A DNA stretch of 64,000 nt from Phenylobacterium sp. Its GTDB lineage: Bacteria; Pseudomonadota; Alphaproteobacteria; Caulobacterales; Caulobacteraceae. Below the pieces are notes generated by a model. That model worked only from the letters and a program-made list of their open reading frames with translations, was not told the origin of the DNA and ran no database searches. The translations under genes were made by a program, and so were the position numbers. Positions 49,273 through 57,529 of this stretch are shown piece by piece. The DNA lies in contig NZ_SCVD01000014.1 in the NCBI RefSeq assembly GCF_004297125.1, positions 62,001-126,000 of the forward strand, read 5' to 3'. How positions within the stretch are numbered: position 1 is the stretch's first letter; every line of letters begins with the position of its first letter.

Positions 49273-50391
49273 ATGGCGCAGTGGGTTCGACATTTCCAAG
49301 GCCGCCGCGGCATCGCCCTCGGTGTCCTGGTGGTGGCCGCGTCCCTGGCCGGCGGGTTGGTCTCGACCGATCGGGCCGCGAAGCTGGCCTCCGGTCCCCT
49401 GACCGCCACGCGCCTGGAGATCCAGCGCAAGCAGGCGCCGCCCGCGCCGGCCGCCCTCCAGGCCCGATTGGACGAACTGGCCGCGGCCTATGGCGAGGCG
49501 GTGGGTATCGCCGTCACCGACGTCGAAGCCGGCTGGACCGCGGGGGTCGACCAGGACCGGCCCTATCCGCAACAGAGCGTCTCCAAGCTATGGGTCGCCA
49601 TCGCGGTGATGAAGGCCGCCGACGAGGGCCGGCTGGATCCGTATGGATGGGTGACGCTCACCGACGCCGACCGCTCTGTCTTCTTCCAGCCTGTGGCCTA
49701 CAAGATCGGGTCAAGCGGCTACGCCACGCCGATCTCCGACCTGCTGCGCCGCGCGCTGGTGGAAAGCGACAACGCCGCCAACGACCGGCTGATGCGCGAA
49801 CTGGGCGGCCCGGACGGCGTGGCCGCGACGCTCCAGGACATGGGGCTGAAGGACGTGAAGGTCGGCGCCTACGAGCGGGACCTGCAGGCGGGGACCGCCG
49901 GCCTGGTCTGGCACGCGGACTATGGGATCGGCTGGAACTTCCAGGCCGCGCGCGAGGCGCTGCCGATGGCGGCCCGCCAGGCGGCGATGGACGCCTACCT
50001 CGCCGCGCCGCTGGATGGCGCCGCGCCGGCGGCGATCACCGCGGCCCTGGCGGCCCTGTCGCGCGGCGAGTTGCTCTCGGAGGCGTCCACAGGCCGGCTG
50101 ATCGGACTGATGGAACAGGCGCGCACCGGGCCTCGCCGCCTCAAGGGCGGCCTGCCCGCCGGCTGGTCGATCGCGCACAAGACCGGCACGGGGCAGGATT
50201 TCCGCGGCGCGTCGGTGGGGATCAATGATGTCGGCCTGATCACCGCGCCGGACGGTCATGTCTACGCCGTCGCGGTGATGATGCGGCACACACGCCAGTC
50301 GGTGCCCGCGCGCCTGGCCTTCATGCAGTCGGTGACCCGCGCGGTGGCCGAGCAGTGGGTCCGCGACGACGCCTTCCGGGTCGCCGACTAG
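49273..50391 (+). CDS. Class A beta-lactamase-like serine hydrolase
   Basis: 372 residues. An N-terminal signal anchor (about 13-32) precedes the catalytic domain. Penicillin-binding motifs are present: S102-x-x-K105 (QSVSKLW), S165-D-N (VESDNAAND) and K-T-G in IAHKTGTGQDF. The class A omega-loop motif E-x-x-L-N is not obvious, so this may be a PBP-like peptidase or a divergent beta-lactamase. It is expected in the periplasm. It follows the CDF gene by 22 bases. Confidence 0.85.
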   Translation: MAQWVRHFQGRRGIALGVLVVAASLAGGLVSTDRAAKLASGPLTATRLEIQRKQAPPAPAALQARLDELAAAYGEAVGIAVTDVEAGWTAGVDQDRPYPQQSVSKLWVAIAVMKAADEGRLDPYGWVTLTDADRSVFFQPVAYKIGSSGYATPISDLLRRALVESDNAANDRLMRELGGPDGVAATLQDMGLKDVKVGAYERDLQAGTAGLVWHADYGIGWNFQAAREALPMAARQAAMDAYLAAPLDGAAPAAITAALAALSRGELLSEASTGRLIGLMEQARTGPRRLKGGLPAGWSIAHKTGTGQDFRGASVGINDVGLITAPDGHVYAVAVMMRHTRQSVPARLAFMQSVTRAVAEQWVRDDAFRVAD

Positions 50392-50392
50392 G

Positions 50393-50495
50393 GCGCGTCA
50401 GGCGAAAGTGGATACCGGCTTCGCCGCCCGACGCGCTCTAAAACTTTGAAGATCGAGCCTTTTTTATCTGGTTCAGGTGATTCCACCTGAACCAG
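50393..50495. repeat. Composite intergenic repeat with two hairpins
   Basis: The first hairpin joins GCGCGTC (50393-50399) to GACGCGC (50430-50436), enclosing GGCGAA...TTCGCC and the core CGAAAGTGGATACCGG. The second is a 28-base palindrome at 50468-50495 with arms CTGGTTCAGGTG and CACCTGAACCAG, flanked by GAGCCTTTT and AAAGGCTC, which extend the stem. It fills the convergent gap and may also terminate both genes. The first half matches the copy at 48200-48240. Confidence 0.75.
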
Positions 50496-50502
50496 AAAGG
50501 CT

Positions 50503-50895
50503 CTAGGGGGCGACCGGTCGCTGGATCCCGCGCACGACCGTGATCTTGATCGGGTCGCCTTCCATGCTCTTCGAGGTCCAGACCGCGCCGACGCCGCCGT
50601 TGGCCGGGAAGTCGGTGCAGTACTTGAACGGGATGGGGATCGGTCTGGCCTGTTTCAGGCAGACCTTGCCGGCGTCCTTCTCGGACCACTTTCCCGACGA
50701 CCATTTGCCGCGGCGGCCGAAGGCCTCCCACGTCCCGTCGGACTTGAACCACAGCCACTGGTACTTGCCGTCCGGGTAGAGCGCCTTGACCGTATTGCCG
50801 AACGCGGCGGCGAAGCCCTGGGACGAGGACGTGGCCGCCTGGGCGGAGCCGGCGATCAGGGTCAGGGCGGCGATGGAGGACAGCAACAGTCGCAT
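50503..50895 (-). CDS. Secreted protein of unknown function
   Basis: 130 residues from ATG 50895 with a signal peptide (MRLLLSSIAALTLIAGSAQA). The mature domain is Trp/Gly/Lys-rich (YQWLWFKSDGTWEAFGRRGKW) with two cysteines (VCLKQ, KYCTDF) that can form a disulfide. The repeating pattern of G-x-W-x-x-x-G-x-x-G-x-W suggests a small lipocalin- or beta-sandwich-like fold. No family recognised. Confidence 0.75.
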   Translation of the reverse strand: MRLLLSSIAALTLIAGSAQAATSSSQGFAAAFGNTVKALYPDGKYQWLWFKSDGTWEAFGRRGKWSSGKWSEKDAGKVCLKQARPIPIPFKYCTDFPANGGVGAVWTSKSMEGDPIKITVVRGIQRPVAP

Positions 50896-50992
50896 AGGCG
50901 GGTTGTACGCTCGACAAGGGCTGACGGATGAGGAACGCACATCATGTGGCAGGGCTCACCTGAACCCAGCCTGACAGGAACTTCCGGGCGCG

Positions 50993-51367
50993 TCAGCCCC
51001 AGTAGGGGCCGACGCCATAGCTCGAATAGTAGCCGTAGATGGCTTCGCGGCTCAGGGCGTCGTTCCAGCCGCTGAGCTCGGTTTCGTCGATCATCGGCGC
51101 CTTCTCGAGGTCGGCCTTGTCCATCGGGATCACATAGGCGCCCTTGTCGGCGTCGTAGTGCAGCAGGCGCCAGGGTACCGGGTGGTACTTGGCGCCGAGG
51201 CCCAGCACCCCGCCGAACGACAGGATCGCATAGGCGACCTCGCCCGAGGTCTTCTCGATGGCGACGTCCTCGATCTTGCCCAGCTTCTCGCCGGCCTTGT
51301 TGTAGACGTCAGTCCCGTTGACCCGGTCGGCGGGGATCAGCGGATGGGTCGGTTTCCTGGCGGTCAT
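50993..51367 (-). CDS. PRC-barrel domain protein
   Basis: 124 residues from ATG 51367 with GGAGG 8 bases upstream. The PRC-barrel is DVYNKAGEKLGKIEDVAIEKTSGEVAYAILSFGG followed by LGAKYHPVPWRLLHYD. The C-terminus carries a tyrosine-rich end YGYYSSYGVGPYWG. PRC-barrel proteins of this size recur among stress-induced genes in alphaproteobacteria. A weak EcfG-like site (TGAAC-N16-CGTT at 51420-51396, minus strand) lies upstream. Confidence 0.88.
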   Translation of the reverse strand: MTARKPTHPLIPADRVNGTDVYNKAGEKLGKIEDVAIEKTSGEVAYAILSFGGVLGLGAKYHPVPWRLLHYDADKGAYVIPMDKADLEKAPMIDETELSGWNDALSREAIYGYYSSYGVGPYWG

Positions 51368-51417
51368 GGCGGCCTCCTTGGTCGGTCGCCGACTAAACGG
51401 CCGGGCCGCGCAGGAGT

Positions 51418-52614
51418 TCAGCGCGCCGCGACGACCCGCTTGGCGCCCAGGGCGGTGCGGCCGACGCCGTCCACCTCGTAGAGCGCCTCGACCGGCCCGT
51501 CGCCGGGGCCCTTCAGCCCGGCCAGGGCCTTTGGGTCCGTGGCAACCTCGGCCATCTGCATCACCCCGATGTCGCGGTTGCCCGCCACGATCACGAAGTG
51601 GTTGCCGGCCGGACCCTGGAAGCGCGCCAGATAGCCGTAGTCTCGGTTCGGCCGGTCGCCCGAGGCGGTCCCGGCGCCGGAGACGAAGCTCTGGCCGGTC
51701 TTGCGGTCGACCAGTTCGTCGAAGGTGGAGCCGATGGCGAAGCGCGAGCGCTCGAACACCGGCTCCTGCAGCACCCGCAGGGCCGAGAGGTAGCCCACGT
51801 AGACGATGTCGGCGCTCTTCATCAGGTCCGGGGTCAGGTGCGAGGCGGTGAGCACGCGCACCCGGTCGATGCCGCCCGCCGCCTGGCGCACCAGCGGCAT
51901 GATCTCGCGCAGCGCCAGGGTGGCGCCGACCGGCGTGTAGTAGGTGTCGAGGTCGACGTAGCGGCCCTGGAGCTGGGGATTGTCCATCAGCCAGGCGTCG
52001 AGGTCGGCCGGCGAGTTGATCTCGAAGGCGCGGATCATCCGCTTGGGCCCCTCGCCGTAGTCCGTGTCGCCGAAGATGTAGTAGTCGCCGACCACCACGA
52101 TCACCGGCCGGTCGCGTCCGACCCCCGCCCACAGCGGCGAGGCGGCGGTGCGGGCCAGCTCACGCGACGGCGCGGTCTCCCGCGCCACCCACCACCAGGC
52201 GCCGGCGTTCGCGGCGACCAGGACCAGCGCGGCCGCCGCGGCCGGCCAGAGCCAGCGAGGACGCGGTCTGGCGGCCGCGACAGGGGCCGTCTCGGTCTCC
52301 ATCACGTCGAGCCGGTACTCGCCGACCGGGATCACCAACCGATGCGGCTCGGCCGCGCCCGGGCCGGCATAGAAGTCGTCCAGCTTCTTGCGCAGGCGGT
52401 GGATATAGACCCGGACCGAGGCGTCGCCGGACAGATCCAGTTCACGGCCGAATACGTCCTGGGCCACGTCGGCCTCGCGCAGCGTACGGCCGCCGCGGGC
52501 CGGATCGGCCAGGTGGTCGAAAAGACGGGCCAGCCCATGGCTGCGCCCCAGGATCCCGCTTTCGCGGACCCGCGCCACCTGCGCCGCCAATGCTTCGGAA
52601 CGCTGCCCGCTCAT
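51418..52614 (-). CDS. Membrane-anchored winged-helix transcriptional regulator (CadC/ToxR-like)
   Basis: 398 residues. Residues 20-105 form an OmpR-type winged helix (RLFDHLADPARGGRTLREADVAQDVFG, then SGDASVRVYIHRLRKKLDDFY and GEYRLDV). One transmembrane helix follows at about 122-143 (WLWPAAAAALVLVAANAGAWW), then a periplasmic domain of about 250 residues of unknown family. This is the one-component, ToxR/CadC-like topology. It is divergent from a TonB-dependent receptor gene across 133 bases containing a tandem repeat typical of winged-helix operators, so the receptor is its likely target. Confidence 0.88.
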   Translation of the reverse strand: MSGQRSEALAAQVARVRESGILGRSHGLARLFDHLADPARGGRTLREADVAQDVFGRELDLSGDASVRVYIHRLRKKLDDFYAGPGAAEPHRLVIPVGEYRLDVMETETAPVAAARPRPRWLWPAAAAALVLVAANAGAWWWVARETAPSRELARTAASPLWAGVGRDRPVIVVVGDYYIFGDTDYGEGPKRMIRAFEINSPADLDAWLMDNPQLQGRYVDLDTYYTPVGATLALREIMPLVRQAAGGIDRVRVLTASHLTPDLMKSADIVYVGYLSALRVLQEPVFERSRFAIGSTFDELVDRKTGQSFVSGAGTASGDRPNRDYGYLARFQGPAGNHFVIVAGNRDIGVMQMAEVATDPKALAGLKGPGDGPVEALYEVDGVGRTALGAKRVVAAR

Positions 52615-52640
52615 ACCCGATCTTCGAGACTCCAGGGCTC

Positions 52641-52660
52641 CTGTAACCCCCTGTAACCCG
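52641..52660. promoter_or_regulatory. Tandem direct repeat CTGTAACCC, candidate winged-helix operator
   Basis: CTGTAACCCC (52641-52650) is immediately repeated as CTGTAACCCG (52651-52660), a 10-base period matching one helical turn. OmpR/PhoB-type winged helices bind such tandem sites. It lies between the divergent regulator (start 52614) and the TonB receptor (start 52748). Confidence 0.6.
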
Positions 52661-52747
52661 CAAGGAAACCGTAAAGTACGGGCGCGTCCGGGGCACGCGC
52701 CCTAGCGCCTTTCCCATCGGGCGACGCGGCGGCAGACCGCGCGGGGC

Positions 52748-54733
52748 ATGAGGGGACTGGCCAGGATGGGGATGCGCAGACTGTTGCTGGTGGGGGTCGC
52801 CGTGAGCGCGCTCGCTGGCGCGGCCCGGGCGGCGGACGCCGAGATCGACGAACTGGTGGTCACCGGGGCCAGGCTGGACGAGACCCTGCCGCAGGAGCTG
52901 TCGCGCTACGGCAGCGACCTGGAGACGATCACGGGCGAGACCGTGCGGCGCAACGCCTACGTGGACGTCTCCCAGGCCCTGCAGATGCAGACGCCGGGCC
53001 TGTTCCTGGCGCCCCGCAACGGGCCGTTCTCCTATGCGGACATTTCCCTGCAGGGCTCGCGGACCGGAGATGTCCTCTGGCTGGTGGACGGCGTGCGGAT
53101 CAACAACCGCCTCTACACCTCGACCAGCCCGGCCGACACCCTGCCGGCCAGCATGGTCGAGCGGATCGAGGTGCTGAAGGGCGGCCAGAGCCTGTTCTAC
53201 GGCACGCAGGCGGCGGCCGGCGTGATCAACGTGGTCACCCGCGCCTATTCCGACGAGCTCAGCGGCAATTTCACGGTCGGCGGCGACACCAACCAGGGCG
53301 TCAGCGCCAACGCCATGGTGCGCGGCGCGGTGGGCCAGGGCCGGTTCGTGGCCTGGGTCTCCAAGGACGAGGCCGAGGGCTACAAGACCTTCGACGTGTT
53401 CCAGCCCAGCGCCACGGCCCGCAAGCGCGGCTACGACGTGGTCAGCTTCGGCGGCAAGCTGGGCTTCGATCTGACGCCCGACCTGAAGGCCAACCTCTAC
53501 TACCAGCACACCGATGCGCACCTCGACTATCCGGGCCCACGCCTGACCCGCCTGTCGTTCAACGACCGCGACGAGGAGATCGCCAGCGCCAGCCTGGACT
53601 GGACGGCCAGCGAGCAGGTCCAGCTCTCGGTCAAGGGCTACTACCACGACTGGGACAGCGTCTATTCGACCGTGAACAACGTGCCGGGCGCCCCCTCCGG
53701 GCCCGGCGTGGTCGTCGACGACCTCACCTACTGGGGCTACGAGGACTACGGCGTCAGCCTCCTCACCAGGCTCAACCTGGTGCGCGGCTTCGAGTTCGAC
53801 CTCGGCTACGACTTCCAGAACTTCAACGGCCGCGACGAGGTGCTGCTGATCGCGCCGCAGACCGAGAAGGTGCATGCCTTCGTGGCCCAGGTGCGCACGA
53901 CCGACGACCTGATCCAGAACGCCCATCTGGCCGCCGGTGTCCGCTTCAACAGGGCCGACGGCAAGGACAAGGCCGTCTGGAACCTCTCCGGCCGCTGGGA
54001 CGCGACGCCCACGGTCTACCTCGAGGGCATGCTGGGCACGTCCTTCATCCTGCCCAGCGCCGAACAGCTCTATGCGTTCGACCCCTGCTGCGCGGTGGGC
54101 GACAAGGACCTGAAGGCCGAGCAGAGCCTGAATGGGAACGTCACGATCGGCGGCCAGGGCGGCCGCTTCACCTGGCAGCTCACCGGCTTCGCCCGGAGAA
54201 TCGACGACCTGATCGTCGATGTCTACGACCTGCCGGCCTTCCCGGACGGGATCTACGTCAACGTCGATGACGAGGTGAAGTCGCGCGGCGTCGAGCTGAG
54301 CGGCACGGCCCAGCTCACCGACTCGATCTCGACACGCGCCTCCTACGCCTACACGCACACCCGGGCCGAGGGCGCGGGGCGGCAGTTCGACCGCATCCCC
54401 GTGAACCAGGCGAAGGGTTCGATCGCCTACGAACCCGTGGACATGCCGTTCGGCGCGTCGGCGACCCTGCTCTGGACGGGCGACGTCTACCAGACGGTCA
54501 GCGGCTTCGGCCGGGTGAACTATGGGGACTATGTGGTGGTCGACCTGGCCGCCCACGTCTTCATCGACAAGGCGCGCAGACACCGGGTCACCGCGCGGCT
54601 GGAGAACGCCTTCGATGAGGACTACGCGACCCGGGTGAACTCCGCCGTCGTCGACCTCTCGACACAGCGGTTCTTCTACCGCTTCCTGGGCGTGCCCCGG
54701 ACCCTGCACGTGAGCTACGCCTATAACTTCTGA
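52748..54733 (+). CDS. TonB-dependent outer-membrane receptor
   Basis: 661 residues. A signal peptide (residues 8-28) and a TonB-box-like IDELVVTGAR precede the plug domain (VDVSQALQMQTPGLFLAPR, GSRTGDVLWLVDGVRINN, MVERIEVLKGGQSLFYGTQAAAGVINVVT). A 22-strand barrel follows, ending in LHVSYAYNF with the C-terminal aromatic residue. The ligand is unknown, but the PepSY protein that follows suggests an iron-siderophore or related metal complex. It begins an operon with the PepSY gene 7 bases downstream. Confidence 0.95.
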   Translation: MRGLARMGMRRLLLVGVAVSALAGAARAADAEIDELVVTGARLDETLPQELSRYGSDLETITGETVRRNAYVDVSQALQMQTPGLFLAPRNGPFSYADISLQGSRTGDVLWLVDGVRINNRLYTSTSPADTLPASMVERIEVLKGGQSLFYGTQAAAGVINVVTRAYSDELSGNFTVGGDTNQGVSANAMVRGAVGQGRFVAWVSKDEAEGYKTFDVFQPSATARKRGYDVVSFGGKLGFDLTPDLKANLYYQHTDAHLDYPGPRLTRLSFNDRDEEIASASLDWTASEQVQLSVKGYYHDWDSVYSTVNNVPGAPSGPGVVVDDLTYWGYEDYGVSLLTRLNLVRGFEFDLGYDFQNFNGRDEVLLIAPQTEKVHAFVAQVRTTDDLIQNAHLAAGVRFNRADGKDKAVWNLSGRWDATPTVYLEGMLGTSFILPSAEQLYAFDPCCAVGDKDLKAEQSLNGNVTIGGQGGRFTWQLTGFARRIDDLIVDVYDLPAFPDGIYVNVDDEVKSRGVELSGTAQLTDSISTRASYAYTHTRAEGAGRQFDRIPVNQAKGSIAYEPVDMPFGASATLLWTGDVYQTVSGFGRVNYGDYVVVDLAAHVFIDKARRHRVTARLENAFDEDYATRVNSAVVDLSTQRFFYRFLGVPRTLHVSYAYNF

Positions 54734-54740
54734 CGTCCTC

Positions 54741-56177
54741 TTGAAGCCTGCGCGTAAAGCCTGGGCCCCGAAGTGGCTGGTGGTCCTCCACCGCTACGTC
54801 GGCATCGTCATGGGCCTCTTGATGCTGCTCTGGTTCGTGAGCGGCGTGGTGATGCTGTTCGTCCACTGGCCCGAGGTCACGGACCAGGAGCGGGCCGCGG
54901 GCCTGCCGCCCGTCGCCTGGGGCCAGTGCTGCCAGTTCGGTGACGTCCAAGAGGTGATCCAGGTCCAGCACGCCACCGTCGAGGACCTGGCCGGCCGCCC
55001 GGTGCTGCGCTTCGACGACCAGGTGCTGGACCTGGCGACGGGCCGGCCGGTCCACCGGGTCTCCTTGGCCGATGCGGCGCGGGTCGCCCAGGCCTACGCC
55101 TCGGCGCACGGCGTCGACGGCCGGCCCGGAACACCCGGGGCGGTCGAGCGCGACCAATGGACGGTCACCGGCTATTTCGACAAGCGTCGGCCCTTCTACC
55201 TCTTCCACTTCGACGATCCGGCCCGGACCGACATCTACGTCTCGGCCCACACCGGGGCGGTGTCCCAGGTCGTGAACGCCCGCGAGAAGGTCCTGAACTG
55301 GCTGGGGCCGATCCCGCACTGGCTCTATCCGGAGGTGCTGCGCGCCGATACGAAGCTCTGGGCCCAGGTGGTGATCTGGACGTCGGTCGTCGGCGCCTTC
55401 CTGACGATCACCGGCCTCTACCTCGGGATCATCTCCTGGCGGCCGTGGAGGGACAAGCGCGTCACGCCCTATCGCGGGCTGATGGCGTGGCATCACCTGA
55501 CAGGTCTCTTCGCCGGCGTGCTCACCCTCACCTGGGTGGCCAGCGGGCTCATCTCGATGAACCCCTGGGGTCTGCTCGAAAGCGGTCCCGACGACCGGGC
55601 CGAGCAGATGACCGGCCTGTTCTCGTTCGGCGACCTGGAGGAGGCGGTGCTGGCGGCCAAGGCGTCTGGCGTCGCCGCCCATCGGCTGACGGCCGCCCCC
55701 CTGGAGGGCCGGCTCTACCTGATGGCCGACGGCGTGCGCTTCGACGCCACCGGCCGCCCGGCGCCGCTCTCCACGCCCAGCCTGGCGCAGGCGGCGAGCC
55801 GGTTGGGCCCGGCGAAGAGCCAGGCGGTGATCTCCCAGGCGGACGCCTATTATTACGACGGGCACGACGGGCGGGCGGAACTGCCGGCCTACCGCGTCGA
55901 GCTCGAAGATGGGGTCCGCTTCTACCTGGATCCGGCGTCGGGGCAGGTTCTGGCGCGGGTGGACGGCGCCGGCCGGGTCTATCGGTGGCTGTTCGCCGGC
56001 CTGCACCGGCTGGACGTCGTCAACGGCCTGCGCGGCGGCGCGCCCTGGACCGTGGCGATGGTGCTGCTGCTGACCTTCGCCGGCGCGGGCGTGGCCACCG
56101 GCGTGTGGCTGGGCTGGCGTCGCGCCAGGTCCGATTTGGGCAAGCTCGCAAAGGGAAAGGCCCCGGAGCTCGGGTGA
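54741..56177 (+). CDS. PepSY-associated transmembrane protein (siderophore-reductase type)
   Basis: 478 residues from a TTG at 54741. Four membrane segments (about 15-38, 210-235, 255-278 and 440-462) with PepSY-like periplasmic loops. WLVVLHRYVGIVMGLLMLLWFVSG and WHHLTGLFAGVLTLTWVASGL are the family signatures, each with a histidine suited to heme or ferric-complex binding. Such proteins accompany TonB receptors and are thought to reduce ferric siderophores in the periplasm. A hairpin spans the stop codon. Confidence 0.9.
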   Translation: MKPARKAWAPKWLVVLHRYVGIVMGLLMLLWFVSGVVMLFVHWPEVTDQERAAGLPPVAWGQCCQFGDVQEVIQVQHATVEDLAGRPVLRFDDQVLDLATGRPVHRVSLADAARVAQAYASAHGVDGRPGTPGAVERDQWTVTGYFDKRRPFYLFHFDDPARTDIYVSAHTGAVSQVVNAREKVLNWLGPIPHWLYPEVLRADTKLWAQVVIWTSVVGAFLTITGLYLGIISWRPWRDKRVTPYRGLMAWHHLTGLFAGVLTLTWVASGLISMNPWGLLESGPDDRAEQMTGLFSFGDLEEAVLAAKASGVAAHRLTAAPLEGRLYLMADGVRFDATGRPAPLSTPSLAQAASRLGPAKSQAVISQADAYYYDGHDGRAELPAYRVELEDGVRFYLDPASGQVLARVDGAGRVYRWLFAGLHRLDVVNGLRGGAPWTVAMVLLLTFAGAGVATGVWLGWRRARSDLGKLAKGKAPELG

Positions 56178-56188
56178 GCTTCGGGGCC
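56159..56188. terminator. Hairpin at the end of the PepSY gene
   Basis: GGCCCCG (56159-56165) pairs with CGGGGCC (56182-56188), with an inner AGCTC / GAGCT stem. The stem spans the stop codon at 56175-56177 and lies between convergent genes. Confidence 0.65.
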
Positions 56189-56218
56189 TCGGGTTCGTCG
56201 GTGTCGGGGACGACGAGC

Positions 56219-56518
56219 CTATTTCTTTTCGGCGGCTTCCTTGATGGCGTCGGCCTTCGCCTCGCCAGCTTCCTTGACCGCATCGGCCTTGGCTTCGACG
56301 TTCTCCGCTGCGGCCTCGGCATTGGCCTTCGTGGCGTCGGCGGCGGCGTCGGCGTTCGCCTTCATGGCGTCGGCCTGAGCGTCGAGTTGGCCCGCAGCGG
56401 CGTTGGCGTCGGCCTGGACGGCGTCGGCCTGGGCGTCCGCGGCCTTTTCCGCAGGCTTGCTGCAAGCGGCCATGCTGAGCGCGCCAAGGGCGGCGATGGC
56501 GGTGATCGCGATGCGCAT
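56219..56518 (-). CDS. Alanine-rich helical lipoprotein
   Basis: 99 residues. A lipoprotein signal ends in LSMAACSK (Cys at residue 19). The mature part is one long helix built from repeated ADA-x-x-A-x-A and KADA units (AADAQADAVQADANAAA and so on), rich in Ala, Asp, Glu and Lys. This resembles Lpp-like or LEA-like coiled proteins rather than a folded domain. It probably lies in the periplasm, anchored to a membrane. GGAG lies 9 bases before the ATG. No family recognised. Confidence 0.78.
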   Translation of the reverse strand: MRIAITAIAALGALSMAACSKPAEKAADAQADAVQADANAAAGQLDAQADAMKANADAAADATKANAEAAAENVEAKADAVKEAGEAKADAIKEAAEKK

Positions 56519-56591
56519 GTGTCTCTCCTGAGTGGTATGCCCGGAGAGAGCGCACGAAACCGTGATTGGGTTCCCGGGAACCTGCCGAAAC

Positions 56592-57506
56592 CTACCAGGC
56601 CGGCCGCGGTCCCGGCTTGAGCTTCAGCGCCGGCCGCTCGACCAGGAACCAGCTCGCGACCGCGAAGGGCAGCACGGCCAAGACCGCCGTGGCGACGTTG
56701 AGCTGGCCGTGCGCCGCCAGCACCTGCTGGATTGGGAACGCATAGATATAGACCCCATAGCTGAGGTCGGCGGGCAGCTTTCCGGGCCTCGCCAGCCCCA
56801 GCACCGCCGTCGGCAGCGCCAGCGGGCCCAGGAACGGGAACGCCACGACCGAGACCCCGCCCAGCCACAGCGGGACCTTCCGGCGCGAGAGCTGCAGCGC
56901 CGCGCCGGCGAAGAACAGCAGGCCGTTGCGCGCCCCCAGGAAGGCGATCCGGGTCAGTTTCTCCTCGGCCCAGTGCGGGTGGGTGAAGGTCATGGTCACG
57001 AACACCACGGCGCACACCGCCAGCAGCGCCAGCACCAGCCGCAGCCGCGCGCCGATCAGCATCAGCACGAGATAGAAGGTGAACTCCAGCCGCAGGGTCC
57101 AGAGCACGCCGTTGACCACGCCTGTGAACGGCACGTCCTGGAACACCCCCGGCAGGGCGTAGGTGGCCGGATAGAGCAGGGCGTTGCGCAGCACGTACAT
57201 CGCTGCGGCCGGCCAGTACTCCGCAGCCGGCGCCGTGGTGACCAAAGCCAGCAGCCCCACCGTGACCACCAGCGAGGCGATCAGCCCGGGTTCGATCCGC
57301 AGGACGCGCTTGAGCAGATAGGCCTTGGGGTCGCGCTCGTAGCTGGCGCTGACCAGGTAGCCGCTGATCACGAAGAAGACCGACACGCCCAGGGCGCCCA
57401 GGTCCTCCACGCCCATGATCCGGAAGGGCGCCTGTCCGGCCAGCGGAAAGGTGTGGCTCACCACCACCAGCAGCGCCGCGACCAGCCGCATGATGTCGAA
57501 GTTCAT
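56592..57506 (-). CDS. Acyltransferase 3 family (OafA-like) membrane protein
   Basis: 304 residues, about ten membrane helices. The family start NFDIMRLVAALLVVVSHTFPL contains the catalytic histidine, followed by LGVSVFFVISGYLVSASY and the R-x-x-R motif YLLKRVLRIEPGL. The C-terminus has YGVYIYAFPIQQVL. Such enzymes O-acylate surface sugars, for example of LPS O-antigen or peptidoglycan. No partner gene is adjacent. Confidence 0.9.
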   Translation of the reverse strand: MNFDIMRLVAALLVVVSHTFPLAGQAPFRIMGVEDLGALGVSVFFVISGYLVSASYERDPKAYLLKRVLRIEPGLIASLVVTVGLLALVTTAPAAEYWPAAAMYVLRNALLYPATYALPGVFQDVPFTGVVNGVLWTLRLEFTFYLVLMLIGARLRLVLALLAVCAVVFVTMTFTHPHWAEEKLTRIAFLGARNGLLFFAGAALQLSRRKVPLWLGGVSVVAFPFLGPLALPTAVLGLARPGKLPADLSYGVYIYAFPIQQVLAAHGQLNVATAVLAVLPFAVASWFLVERPALKLKPGPRPAW

Positions 57507-57529
57507 GCGGCGGTCGCTAGCACACGTCG

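Noticed and set aside
51396..51420. EcfG-like promoter for the PRC-barrel gene (TGAAC-N16-CGTT, minus strand)
   Set aside because: One mismatch in the -35, which is the strictest part of the motif; mentioned with the gene but not annotated.
52661..52747. Possible cobalamin or other riboswitch before the TonB receptor
   Set aside because: The leader is under 100 bases and lacks the conserved B12-box; only generic GC-rich hairpins are seen.
52442..54709. 755-residue minus-strand open frame
   Set aside because: Antisense of the TonB-dependent receptor; no signature of its own.
56549..56574. EcfG-like promoter for the alanine-rich lipoprotein (GGAAC-N17-CGCT, minus strand)
   Set aside because: The -35 is inside the palindrome GGTTCCCGGGAACC, but the -10 is CGCT rather than CGTT, so the match is too weak to list.
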